11,023 nt of DNA. It comes from JBFIHZ01 sp041601535 (GTDB lineage Bacteria > Pseudomonadota > Gammaproteobacteria > Xanthomonadales > SZUA-36). A program made the position numbers and the translations under genes. Under the pieces are notes generated by a model. The model was not told where the DNA came from. It was given only the letters and a program-made list of their open reading frames with translations, and did no database searches. The stretch covers positions 1 to 11,023 of the forward strand of contig JBFIHZ010000111.1 of the NCBI GenBank assembly GCA_041601535.1, in the 5' to 3' direction. This document shows positions 1 through 7,058 of the stretch, in pieces (the stretch's first letter is position 1; every line of letters starts with the position of its first letter).

Positions 1-877
1 CATTGCGGACATTGTGCTCACCCGGCAAGTTCAGCCGCACTTCGTGGCTGCCGGTTTCATTGGGCAAATGCAGCTTGAAGGCCATTACCCGGCCACTTTG
101 CCTTAGCTCGGTGGCACGGATATCGGCCCGTTCAGACAACCCGTAGGTAACCACCGCACGGGTCACTTCGGGAATCAGCGCCGCGACCTGTGGGTCATCC
201 GCGCACAACACGGCCGCGCCGTGGAACGGCAGGTGGTGCAGGAACTCCAGGAAGGCCTTGTTAAGGTTTTCAAAACTGCCGCCATAGTTTTCCAGGTGGT
301 CCCGGTCGATATTGGTGACCAGCGCCACCACCGGCTGCAGTAACAGAAATGAACCATCACTTTCATCCGCCTCGGCCACCAGGTACTCGCCAGCGCCCAG
401 CCTGGCGTGGCTGCCCCAGGCATTGAGCAAGCCGCCGATCACGAAGGTGGGATCCAGGCCGGCTTCCGCCAACAGGCTGGCAATAAGGCTGGTAGTGGTG
501 GTTTTGCCGTGCGTCCCCGCCACCGCGATACCGCGGCGGAAACGCATCAGTTCGGCCAGCATTTCCGCCCTCGGCACGACCGGAATACGGCGCTGCCTGG
601 CTGCTTCCACTTCGGCATTGTCCGGCCGCACGGCACTCGATACCACCAGTACATCGGCAGTTCTGACATGTTCCGCGGAGTGGCTGTTAAACACCGTGGC
701 GCCCAGCTTCTGCAGGTGGCGCGTGGTGCTGTTTTCCGCCAGGTCGGACCCGCTGACCTCAAACCCCAGGTTGACCAGCACCTCGGCGATACCACTCATA
801 CCCGAGCCGCCAATGCCGACGAAATGAATACGCTGAATGCGCCGCATGGGTTGTAATTGCGATCCACGAATGCTCAT
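1..877 (-). CDS. murC: UDP-N-acetylmuramate--L-alanine ligase MurC (partial, N-terminal 292 residues)
   Basis: Cytoplasmic ATP-dependent Mur ligase that joins L-Ala to UDP-MurNAc, the first step of the stem peptide. The frame is open from the ATG at 877 to the left edge, where it is cut after 292 codons; E. coli MurC is about 491 residues, so roughly the last 40% is missing. Visible are the Rossmann-type UDP-binding start HFVGIGGSGMSGIAEVL (18-34), the ATP P-loop AGTHGKTTTT (120-129), EADESDGSF (169-177), TNIDRDHLENYGG (188-200) and, at the edge, the conserved PGEHNVRN (285-292). The start overlaps the murG stop as ATGA. No good ribosome binding site is spaced for it (GGAG lies about 12 nt upstream), so translation probably depends on coupling to murG. 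In gammaproteobacteria murB or ddlB, then ftsQAZ, usually follow; they are outside the window. The family assignment is very secure. Confidence 0.97.
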   Translation of the reverse strand, partial: MSIRGSQLQPMRRIQRIHFVGIGGSGMSGIAEVLVNLGFEVSGSDLAENSTTRHLQKLGATVFNSHSAEHVRTADVLVVSSAVRPDNAEVEAARQRRIPVVPRAEMLAELMRFRRGIAVAGTHGKTTTTSLIASLLAEAGLDPTFVIGGLLNAWGSHARLGAGEYLVAEADESDGSFLLLQPVVALVTNIDRDHLENYGGSFENLNKAFLEFLHHLPFHGAAVLCADDPQVAALIPEVTRAVVTYGLSERADIRATELRQSGRVMAFKLHLPNETGSHEVRLNLPGEHNVRN

Positions 878-1962
878 TGCCGCAGGTACTCCATGCACAC
901 CGTCATGACTTGCTCTGCCGCATCGGGCACGGCCACAGCGCGGGCGTTTTCCGCCAGTGTGAGCAGGCCGTCCCGGTTCGCCAGAAGTTCAGCCAGCAGT
1001 GCACGCAGCCGTTCCGCCGTGCAATCGGGTTCCGGCAGCAGGCGTGCAGCGCCGGCTTCCACCAGGAATTCCGCATTACGCGTCTGGTGGTCATCCACTG
1101 CATGCGGAAAGGGCACCAGCACGGCGCCAATGCCGGCCGCCGCCAGCTCCGATACCGTCAGCGCGCCAGCGCGGCATACCACCAGGTCGGCCCAGCCATA
1201 GGCTGCGGCCATGTCCTCGATAAAATCATCCACCTGCGCTGGCAGACCCAGACGGGAATACTCCAGGCGCAACTCACCGGACTGGTTTTTACCCGCCTGA
1301 TGCCGGATCTCGGGCTGTTGCCCGCCGGGCAGACCGGCCAGGGCCTGCGGCAGCACGCGGTTGAGCGCCCTGGCACCCTGGCTGCCACCGGTAATCAACA
1401 GGCGCATCGGCCCACTGCGGCCTTGCATGCGCTCGCGTGGCGGCGGCAATACCGCCACGCTGCGCCGTACGGGATTACCGCAGGTCATGGCATGCCGCCG
1501 CGGTGGCCAGGTACCGGGAAAGGCCTGCAGTACCCGCCGTGAAAACAGGGCCAGCACACGGTTGGTCAGGCCCGGAATTCGGTTTTGCTCATGTACCAGC
1601 AAAGGCACACCGCGCAGTCTTGCCGCCAGCCCCCCCGGCCCGGCTGCATAGCCACCAAAGCTTACCGCGCAATCCGGGCGGTTACGTCCCAGCACGGCGT
1701 ATGCCTGAGCCACCGCCCGCGCCAGGTTCAGCGGCAGGCGCAACCAGCGCGCCAGACCTTTGCCACGCAAACCGGAGATATTTACCGCATCCAGCGGATA
1801 ACCCGCAGCCGGCACCCGTTCGCATTCCATACCACCGGCCGCGCCCAGCCAGCGCACCGCAATGCCCTCACCGCTCAGGGCGTCCGCCACGGCGAGCCCG
1901 GGAAAGATGTGTCCGCCGGTACCGCCGGCCATAATCAGCACGTTATGCTGTTTCACGGTCAT
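874..1962 (-). CDS. murG: UDP-GlcNAc:undecaprenyl-pyrophosphoryl-MurNAc-pentapeptide GlcNAc transferase MurG
   Basis: GT28-family glycosyltransferase on the inner face of the cytoplasmic membrane. It moves GlcNAc from UDP-GlcNAc to lipid I, giving lipid II, the substrate that FtsW and FtsI use after flipping. The product is 362 residues (E. coli 355). The three glycine-rich loops are present: GGTGGHIFP (13-21), GGYAAGPGG (103-111) and GGSQGARALN (192-201). Also visible are VHEQN (123-127), CGNP (161-164) and the nucleotide-sugar site CRAGALTVSELAAAG (263-277, with the ribose-binding Glu272), followed by HAVDDHQTRNA (287-297). The ATG at 1962 shares ATGA with the ftsW stop, and the MurG stop shares ATGA with murC. 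Upstream of the start is a GGGTGGG stretch, only a weak Shine-Dalgarno match. Nothing unusual is seen in the catalytic parts. Confidence 0.98.
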   Translation of the reverse strand: MTVKQHNVLIMAGGTGGHIFPGLAVADALSGEGIAVRWLGAAGGMECERVPAAGYPLDAVNISGLRGKGLARWLRLPLNLARAVAQAYAVLGRNRPDCAVSFGGYAAGPGGLAARLRGVPLLVHEQNRIPGLTNRVLALFSRRVLQAFPGTWPPRRHAMTCGNPVRRSVAVLPPPRERMQGRSGPMRLLITGGSQGARALNRVLPQALAGLPGGQQPEIRHQAGKNQSGELRLEYSRLGLPAQVDDFIEDMAAAYGWADLVVCRAGALTVSELAAAGIGAVLVPFPHAVDDHQTRNAEFLVEAGAARLLPEPDCTAERLRALLAELLANRDGLLTLAENARAVAVPDAAEQVMTVCMEYLRQ

Positions 1963-3158
1963 GCGCCCACCCGTCGGGTTCTGAGCCGTTTACGGGCCGG
2001 TGCATCGCTGTCACGGTCCAGTTCATACTTGATGCGCAACACCATGCCCAGTGCCATCAGGGTCATCAGGATGCTGCTGCCACCGGAACTGATCAGCGGC
2101 AGGGTCAGGCCCTTGGTGGGCAGCACGCCGAGGTTCACGCCAATACTGACCATGGCCTGCAGACCCATCCACAAACCAACGCCATAAGCCAGAAAACCAG
2201 CGAAAGGACGGCCACGCTGGTGCGCCATGATGCCGATGACCATGATGCGGGTGACCAACAACAGGAACAGCGCCAGCACCACGATGACACCCAGCAGACC
2301 GAACTCCTCGGCTAGCACCGCAAAAATGAAATCGGTATGTGCTTCGGGCAGGTAAAACAGCTTCTGGATGCTGGCGCCCAGGCCGACACCAAACAGTTCG
2401 CCGCGGCCGACTGCAATCAGTGCCTGGGTCAACTGGAAACCACTGTTGAACGGATCAGACCAGGGATCCATAAAGCTTACGATGCGGCGCAAGCGGTACG
2501 GTTCCATCGCCGCGAAGCCGAATGCCGGCAGCGTCAGCATGCCCAGCAGCAGGATGTGTTTCCACGCAGCACCCGCCAGCCAGATCATGCCGGCAATGAT
2601 CGCGGTGATCACCGCCGCACTGCCCATATCCGGCTGCACCAGCAGGATGACGGACAACACACCGGCAAAAATCAGCGGTTTGAGGGTATCGAAAAAGCGC
2701 GTACGAACCCGTTCGGCCTTGCGCGTGAGGTAACCAGCCACGTAAATAATGGCCATCAGCTTGACCGCTTCAACCACCTGGAAGTTGACCGGCCCCAGCC
2801 GCACCCACCGTGTGCTGCCATTCACGGTATGGCCCAGCCCCGGGATGAATACCATCAGCAGGCACAACGCCGCCAGCAACATCATGGGCCGGGAGACGCG
2901 TTCAAGAAAATCAATCGGCACCAGCCGGAACGAGGTCGCCAGGAACACGCCGAGCGTAATGAAGATGCAATGCCTGAGCAGGTAGTGATATACATTAACC
3001 TGTTGCCCTTCGGCGATTGCAATGGAAGCCGAACCCACCATCACCATACCAATGGCCAGCAGCAACATGCCCGGCACCAGTACCCACAGATCAAGCCCGA
3101 CATGCTGCCGCGGCAGTCCTGCCGGTCGCGCCTGTGATGTGTTGACAAACGTATTCAT
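1959..3158 (-). CDS. ftsW: Septal peptidoglycan glycosyltransferase FtsW (SEDS family)
   Basis: Polytopic inner-membrane SEDS protein that polymerises lipid II at the septum together with the transpeptidase FtsI. The product is 399 residues (E. coli 414), with a short cytoplasmic N-terminus and about ten hydrophobic segments. Signatures are NGSTRWVRLGP (113-123), QPDMGS (175-180), RRIVSFMDPWSDP (224-236), PEAHTDFIFAVLAEEFG (271-287) and LPLISSGGSS (353-362). Asp276 in HTDF corresponds to the essential SEDS aspartate (E. coli FtsW D297, RodA D262). The basic C-terminus (RKRLRTRR) is cytoplasmic by family topology. The ATG at 3158 overlaps the mraY stop as ATGA. The upstream bases (GCTGAAAATCAG) contain no clear Shine-Dalgarno, so translation probably relies on re-initiation by ribosomes leaving mraY. 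In most gammaproteobacteria murD precedes this gene; here it follows mraY directly. FtsW rather than RodA is favoured by the dcw location. Confidence 0.97.
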   Translation of the reverse strand: MNTFVNTSQARPAGLPRQHVGLDLWVLVPGMLLLAIGMVMVGSASIAIAEGQQVNVYHYLLRHCIFITLGVFLATSFRLVPIDFLERVSRPMMLLAALCLLMVFIPGLGHTVNGSTRWVRLGPVNFQVVEAVKLMAIIYVAGYLTRKAERVRTRFFDTLKPLIFAGVLSVILLVQPDMGSAAVITAIIAGMIWLAGAAWKHILLLGMLTLPAFGFAAMEPYRLRRIVSFMDPWSDPFNSGFQLTQALIAVGRGELFGVGLGASIQKLFYLPEAHTDFIFAVLAEEFGLLGVIVVLALFLLLVTRIMVIGIMAHQRGRPFAGFLAYGVGLWMGLQAMVSIGVNLGVLPTKGLTLPLISSGGSSILMTLMALGMVLRIKYELDRDSDAPARKRLRTRRVGA

Positions 3159-4237
3159 CTGATTTTCAGCGTCGCCAGTCCGGCCAGCACCAGGATGACC
3201 GAGATAATCCAGAAACGGACGATTACCCGGGGCTCCGGCCAGCCTTTGAGTTCAAAGTGATGATGAATGGGGGCCATGCGGAATATGCGCTTGCCGGTGA
3301 GCTTGAACGAGGCCACCTGCAGGATCACCGAAACGGTTTCCATCACGAACACGCCGGCCATCAGGATAAAGACCAGTTCCTGGCGCACCACCACCGCAAT
3401 CACGCCCAGCGCCGCACCCACCGCCAGTGCGCCTATGTCGCCCATGAAAATCTGCGCGGGATAGGTGTTGAACCATAAAAATCCCAGTCCGGCCCCACCC
3501 AGCGCACCACAAAATATGGCCAGTTCCCCGGCGCCGGCGATGTAGGGCATGGCCAGGTAGCTGGAAAAGCCGGTATGGCCGGCCACGTACGCGAATATGC
3601 CCAATGCCGCCGCCAGGAAGACCGACGGCATGATGGCCAGGCCGTCCAGGCCATCAGTGAGGTTTACCGCGTTGGAAAAACCCACCACCATGAAATACGT
3701 GGTGACCACGTACAACACACCCAACGGTAAGGCGATACCCTTGAAAAACGGCACAATCAGCTCGGTGGCTGCCGGCGCATCGGCAGAGCTGTATAGGTAA
3801 ATTGCGGCAACCAGTCCAAATATCGATTGCGCCAGGTATTTCCAGCGCGCCGGCAAACCCTGCGAATCCTGTAACACCAGTTTGCGGTAGTCGTCCAGCC
3901 AGCCGATCAGGCCGAATGCCAGCGTCACCAGCAGCACCACCCATACGTAGCGGTTGCTCAGGTCAGCCCACAGCAGGGTGGACAGCACCACCGAGAAAAG
4001 GATCAGCGCGCCCCCCATGGTGGGGGTTCCCGCCTTTGACAAATGGCTTTGCGGCCCCAGTTCACGAATCGGCTGACCCACCTGCTTGCTGACCAGCCGG
4101 CGGATGAAAGCAGGCCCCAGGAACAGCGCAATCAGCAGGGCGGTAAGGGCGCCCAGAATGGTTCTCAACGTGATGTAACTGAATACGTTGAAAAACGAAT
4201 TCACTTCAGCCAGCCGGTCAAATAGCCACAACAGCAT
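3155..4237 (-). CDS. mraY: Phospho-N-acetylmuramoyl-pentapeptide transferase MraY (lipid I synthase)
   Basis: Integral membrane enzyme that transfers phospho-MurNAc-pentapeptide from UDP to undecaprenyl phosphate, giving lipid I. I place the start at the ATG at 4237 rather than the GTG at 4243. The strong AAGGAGG lies 7 nt before this ATG but only 1 nt before the GTG, and the resulting MLLWLFDRL aligns from residue 1 with E. coli MLVWLAEHL. The protein is then 360 residues, the same length as E. coli MraY. The catalytic Asp pair falls at 115-116 (WLDDYRK), the third Asp at 267 (FMGDIGAL), NAVNLTDGLDG at 189-199 and the HHH motif at 325-327 (APIHHHFELKGWPEP). About ten membrane segments are apparent. 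The start forms TGATG with the murF stop. The stop forms ATGA with ftsW, leaving no room for the murD normally found there. Confidence 0.98.
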   Translation of the reverse strand: MLLWLFDRLAEVNSFFNVFSYITLRTILGALTALLIALFLGPAFIRRLVSKQVGQPIRELGPQSHLSKAGTPTMGGALILFSVVLSTLLWADLSNRYVWVVLLVTLAFGLIGWLDDYRKLVLQDSQGLPARWKYLAQSIFGLVAAIYLYSSADAPAATELIVPFFKGIALPLGVLYVVTTYFMVVGFSNAVNLTDGLDGLAIMPSVFLAAALGIFAYVAGHTGFSSYLAMPYIAGAGELAIFCGALGGAGLGFLWFNTYPAQIFMGDIGALAVGAALGVIAVVVRQELVFILMAGVFVMETVSVILQVASFKLTGKRIFRMAPIHHHFELKGWPEPRVIVRFWIISVILVLAGLATLKIR

Positions 4238-5598
4238 CAGCACGCCTCCTTTTTATTGTTCGGATCAGTAATGGCGTGCACGATGTGCTCCATGCCCATT
4301 GAGCGCGAGCCCTTGACCAGGCAGATAACGCCTGCATGCAATTCACTTTCAAGCGCCCGCAACAACTCGCTTCTGGAGGCGAAGTGCTGTGCGCCTTGAC
4401 CGAACGCATCCACGGTATGCGCCGCCAGCTCGCCGGTGGCAAACAGTCTGTTGACGCCCAGGCTGCGCGCCGCATCGCCTACTTCGGCGTGTAACTTCCG
4501 GCTGTTCTCGCCCAGTTCCTTCATGTCGCCCAGTACCAGCCAGGCGGTGCCGTCCATGCCGGCCAGCACCTGCAGCGCGGAATACAATGAGGCGGGATTG
4601 GCATTGTAGGTGTCGTCGATCACGGTCCATCCGGCTGCGGTATTGATCTGGTACAAACGCCCGGGTACAGGCAACACGTTTTCCAGCCCGGCCTGGATGT
4701 CCGGTATGGGTATCTGCAGGGCAATGGCAGCGGCGGTTGCCGCAGCGGCATTGGCGAGGTTGTGATCACCGGGCAGCGATAACCGCGCCGTGAAACTGCC
4801 TTCCGGCGTTTCCAGATGGGCATCGGAACCCGCACGGCTGGCGCTGATGTCAAAGCGCTCATTGATGCCAAATGTCAGCGTGCGGCCAGCGGTATTCATA
4901 CCGTGCCATATATCAGACCACGGCTGCTGGCCGTTTATGACGGCGCAGCCACCCGGCGGTAAAGAGGCATACATTTCGCCTTTGGCGCGTGCCACGCCCT
5001 CCTCCGAGCCGAAGCCCTCCAGGTGGGCCGGACCCACGTTGGTGATTACACCCACGTCAGGCTGTGCGATTTTTGCCAGGTAGGCAATATCACCCGCCTT
5101 GCTGGCGCCCATTTCCAGTACCGCAAAACGATGCCGCGCTTCCAGCCCGAACAGCGTCAGCGGCACGCCCAGTTCGTTGTTGAAGTTGCCTTTGGTGGCC
5201 AGCACTTCATGCCGTTGCCGCAATATGCTGGCCAGCATTTCTTTCACCGTAGTTTTACCATTACTGCCGGTAATGCCTGCCACCACCGGGTTCAGTTGCT
5301 GGCGAATGTAAGCGGCGATACTTCCCAGGGCCAGCAGAACGTCATCCACCACCAGCTGCGGCACAGGCCGCGGCGATGCCAATTCCAGCGGCTGCTGCAG
5401 CAGCAACGCCACGGCACCCCGTTCAACCGCATCGGCGGCAAAATCATGCCCGTCTACCCGTGTACCCGGAAGTGCAGCAAACAGCGTGCCTTCTGCGGCC
5501 TTGCGGCTGTCGGTTTCAATGGCCTCTATGCGCACATCCTGCACCGGCGGGGCCAGGTCCAGCACCCGGGCCAATTCGCTGAGTTGCCGGCCGATCAT
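4237..5598 (-). CDS. murF: UDP-MurNAc-tripeptide--D-alanyl-D-alanine ligase MurF
   Basis: Cytoplasmic Mur ligase that adds the D-Ala-D-Ala dipeptide to UDP-MurNAc-tripeptide, completing the pentapeptide that MraY uses. The product is 453 residues (E. coli 452). Domain order is the N-terminal UDP-substrate domain (about 1-100), the central ATPase with P-loop GITGSNGKTTVKEML (108-122), NFNNELGVPLTL (138-149), EMGAS (162-166) and NVGPAHLEGFGS (187-198), then the C-terminal domain with DDTYNANP (328-335), LGDMKELG (356-363) and VKGSRSMGME near the end. The ATG at 5598 overlaps the murE stop as ATGA and is preceded by GGAGG 7 nt upstream, a good site that supports this start. The position between murE and mraY is canonical. 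No truncation or fusion to a second Mur ligase is seen. Confidence 0.98.
   Translation of the reverse strand: MIGRQLSELARVLDLAPPVQDVRIEAIETDSRKAAEGTLFAALPGTRVDGHDFAADAVERGAVALLLQQPLELASPRPVPQLVVDDVLLALGSIAAYIRQQLNPVVAGITGSNGKTTVKEMLASILRQRHEVLATKGNFNNELGVPLTLFGLEARHRFAVLEMGASKAGDIAYLAKIAQPDVGVITNVGPAHLEGFGSEEGVARAKGEMYASLPPGGCAVINGQQPWSDIWHGMNTAGRTLTFGINERFDISASRAGSDAHLETPEGSFTARLSLPGDHNLANAAAATAAAIALQIPIPDIQAGLENVLPVPGRLYQINTAAGWTVIDDTYNANPASLYSALQVLAGMDGTAWLVLGDMKELGENSRKLHAEVGDAARSLGVNRLFATGELAAHTVDAFGQGAQHFASRSELLRALESELHAGVICLVKGSRSMGMEHIVHAITDPNNKKEAC
4244..4250 (-). promoter_or_regulatory. Strong Shine-Dalgarno site that fixes the mraY start
   Basis: On the minus strand the end of murF reads AAAAAGGAGGCGTGCTGATG. 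The AAGGAGG is complementary to the anti-Shine-Dalgarno and stands 7 nt from the ATG at 4237. It is only 1 nt from the in-frame GTG at 4243, which is too close for initiation there. It is the best ribosome binding site in the cluster, so mraY may be initiated partly independently of murF. Confidence 0.85.
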
Positions 5599-7058
5599 GC
5601 GGCTGCCTCCAGGATGGCCCTGACCGCAGCCTCGTCACTGAATGGCACACGCACCCCGTTACTTTCCTGGTAGGTTTCGTGTCCTTTGCCAGCCACCAGC
5701 ACGATATCCCCTTGTCCGCTGCTTTCGATGGCGCTGCGAATGGCCGTGCTGCGATCCTCGATGACCAGCGCGCGGTCCGGTTCAACCATGCCTTCCAGCA
5801 TGTCATCGAGGATATCCTGCGGCGTTTCATTGCGCGGATTGTCCATGGTCAGGACCACACGATCAGCCAGGCGTTCGGCGATCGCGGCCATCAACGGCCG
5901 TTTCCCGCGATCCCGTTCGCCGCCGCAACCGAACACGCAGGTCATGCGGCCGTGCAGGTGGGCGCGCAGCGCTTTGAGGGCTTGTTCCAGCGCATCCGGC
6001 GTATGGGCGAAATCCACCACCACCAGCGGCTGGCCGTGATCGCCACCCAGGCAATGCATACGCCCGGGTACCGGGTGCATGATTTCCAGTTGGTGCATTA
6101 GCTGGTTCCATGGCATACCCAGCAAAGCCAGGGTACCTGCGGCTGCGAGCAGGTTGGACACATTAAACCGGCCCAACAGGGCTGTGTGCAGCTGGCCTTT
6201 ACCCCAGGGGCTGCTCAATTGCAGGGTCATACCCGCTGCATCCATCGCCACGATGCCAGCGTGCAATTCAGCGGCACTGCTGGTGCCATAGCTCAACACT
6301 TCAGCCTGGCCGCCCAGCTCCTTGATCAACTGGCGGCCATACTCATCATCCCGGTTGATCACCGAAAAGCCCGGATGACAGTCAGTAAACAAGCGCCGTT
6401 TGGCCGCGAAATACTGCTGCATGTCACCGTGGTAATCCAGATGATCCCGGCTCAGGTTGGTGAATACGGCGGCATCAAAGGCAACATCGGCACAACGGCC
6501 CTGGTCCAGCGCATGCGAAGACACTTCCATGGCCAGCCGTTCCACCCCATCATCGATGCACTCGGCCATCATGCGCTGCACCGAAATCGGGTCTGGCGTG
6601 GTGAGCCGTGCCGGTTTCAGGCGAGCCAGTGAGCCGTATCCAACCGTGCCGATCAGCCCCGCATCCGCTGACGTGCGTTGCCAGGCTTGGGCGATAAAAT
6701 GCGCGGTTGAAGTTTTTCCGTTGGTGCCGGTCACGCCGGCTATGATCAGCCGGTCAGAAGGTGCGTGAAAGAAACGCGCCCCCAGGCGAGACAACAGTCC
6801 GCCCAGACCGGGCACTTCCACCGCCGGTATGTTCAGCTCCGGAACGGGTGCCAGCCCGTCGTGCACGACCACGACGGCGCCGTTTTGCTGGGCTTCCAGC
6901 ACGTAATCCATACCATGCGCCCGCCCGCCGGCCACCGCGACAAACGCTTCGCCCGTGCGCGTTACCCGCGAATCAAGACTGACACCGCTCACTTGTAAGA
7001 CCGGTGCGTTTTCGCTCCATCCTTCCAGCAGGGTGCCAAGACTCATCGGGCAGCTCAT
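5595..7058 (-). CDS. murE: UDP-MurNAc-L-Ala-D-Glu--meso-diaminopimelate ligase MurE
   Basis: Cytoplasmic Mur ligase that adds the third residue of the stem peptide. The DNPR motif (406-409, within TMDNPRNETP) is the known signature of meso-diaminopimelate selection, as opposed to the lysine-adding form. The product is 487 residues (E. coli 495). The ATP P-loop is GVTGTNGKTSTAHF (108-121), the probable carbamylated lysine is Lys220 in YFAAKRRLF, and DFAHTPDALE (349-358), GCGGERDRGKRP (378-389) and GKGHETYQ (458-465) are also conserved. The start at 7058 shares ATGA with ftsI and has GGAGG 6 nt upstream. A second in-frame ATG at 7046 is 18 nt from that site and is less likely. MurE needs UDP-MurNAc-L-Ala-D-Glu, yet the enzyme that normally makes it (MurD) is not encoded in this stretch. 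Confidence 0.98.
   Translation of the reverse strand: MSCPMSLGTLLEGWSENAPVLQVSGVSLDSRVTRTGEAFVAVAGGRAHGMDYVLEAQQNGAVVVVHDGLAPVPELNIPAVEVPGLGGLLSRLGARFFHAPSDRLIIAGVTGTNGKTSTAHFIAQAWQRTSADAGLIGTVGYGSLARLKPARLTTPDPISVQRMMAECIDDGVERLAMEVSSHALDQGRCADVAFDAAVFTNLSRDHLDYHGDMQQYFAAKRRLFTDCHPGFSVINRDDEYGRQLIKELGGQAEVLSYGTSSAAELHAGIVAMDAAGMTLQLSSPWGKGQLHTALLGRFNVSNLLAAAGTLALLGMPWNQLMHQLEIMHPVPGRMHCLGGDHGQPLVVVDFAHTPDALEQALKALRAHLHGRMTCVFGCGGERDRGKRPLMAAIAERLADRVVLTMDNPRNETPQDILDDMLEGMVEPDRALVIEDRSTAIRSAIESSGQGDIVLVAGKGHETYQESNGVRVPFSDEAAVRAILEAAA

Noticed and set aside
877..3137. Long plus-strand open frames opposite murG and ftsW (for example 877-1542 and 2337-3137), and similar ones opposite murF (5023-5673).
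   Set aside because: They lie antisense to strongly conserved genes and their products look like nothing known. High GC content makes long antisense frames common.
3155..5598. A MurD domain fused to MurF, MraY or FtsW to explain the missing murD.
   Set aside because: MurF (453 residues), MraY (360) and FtsW (399) have the usual family lengths and each contains only its own motifs.
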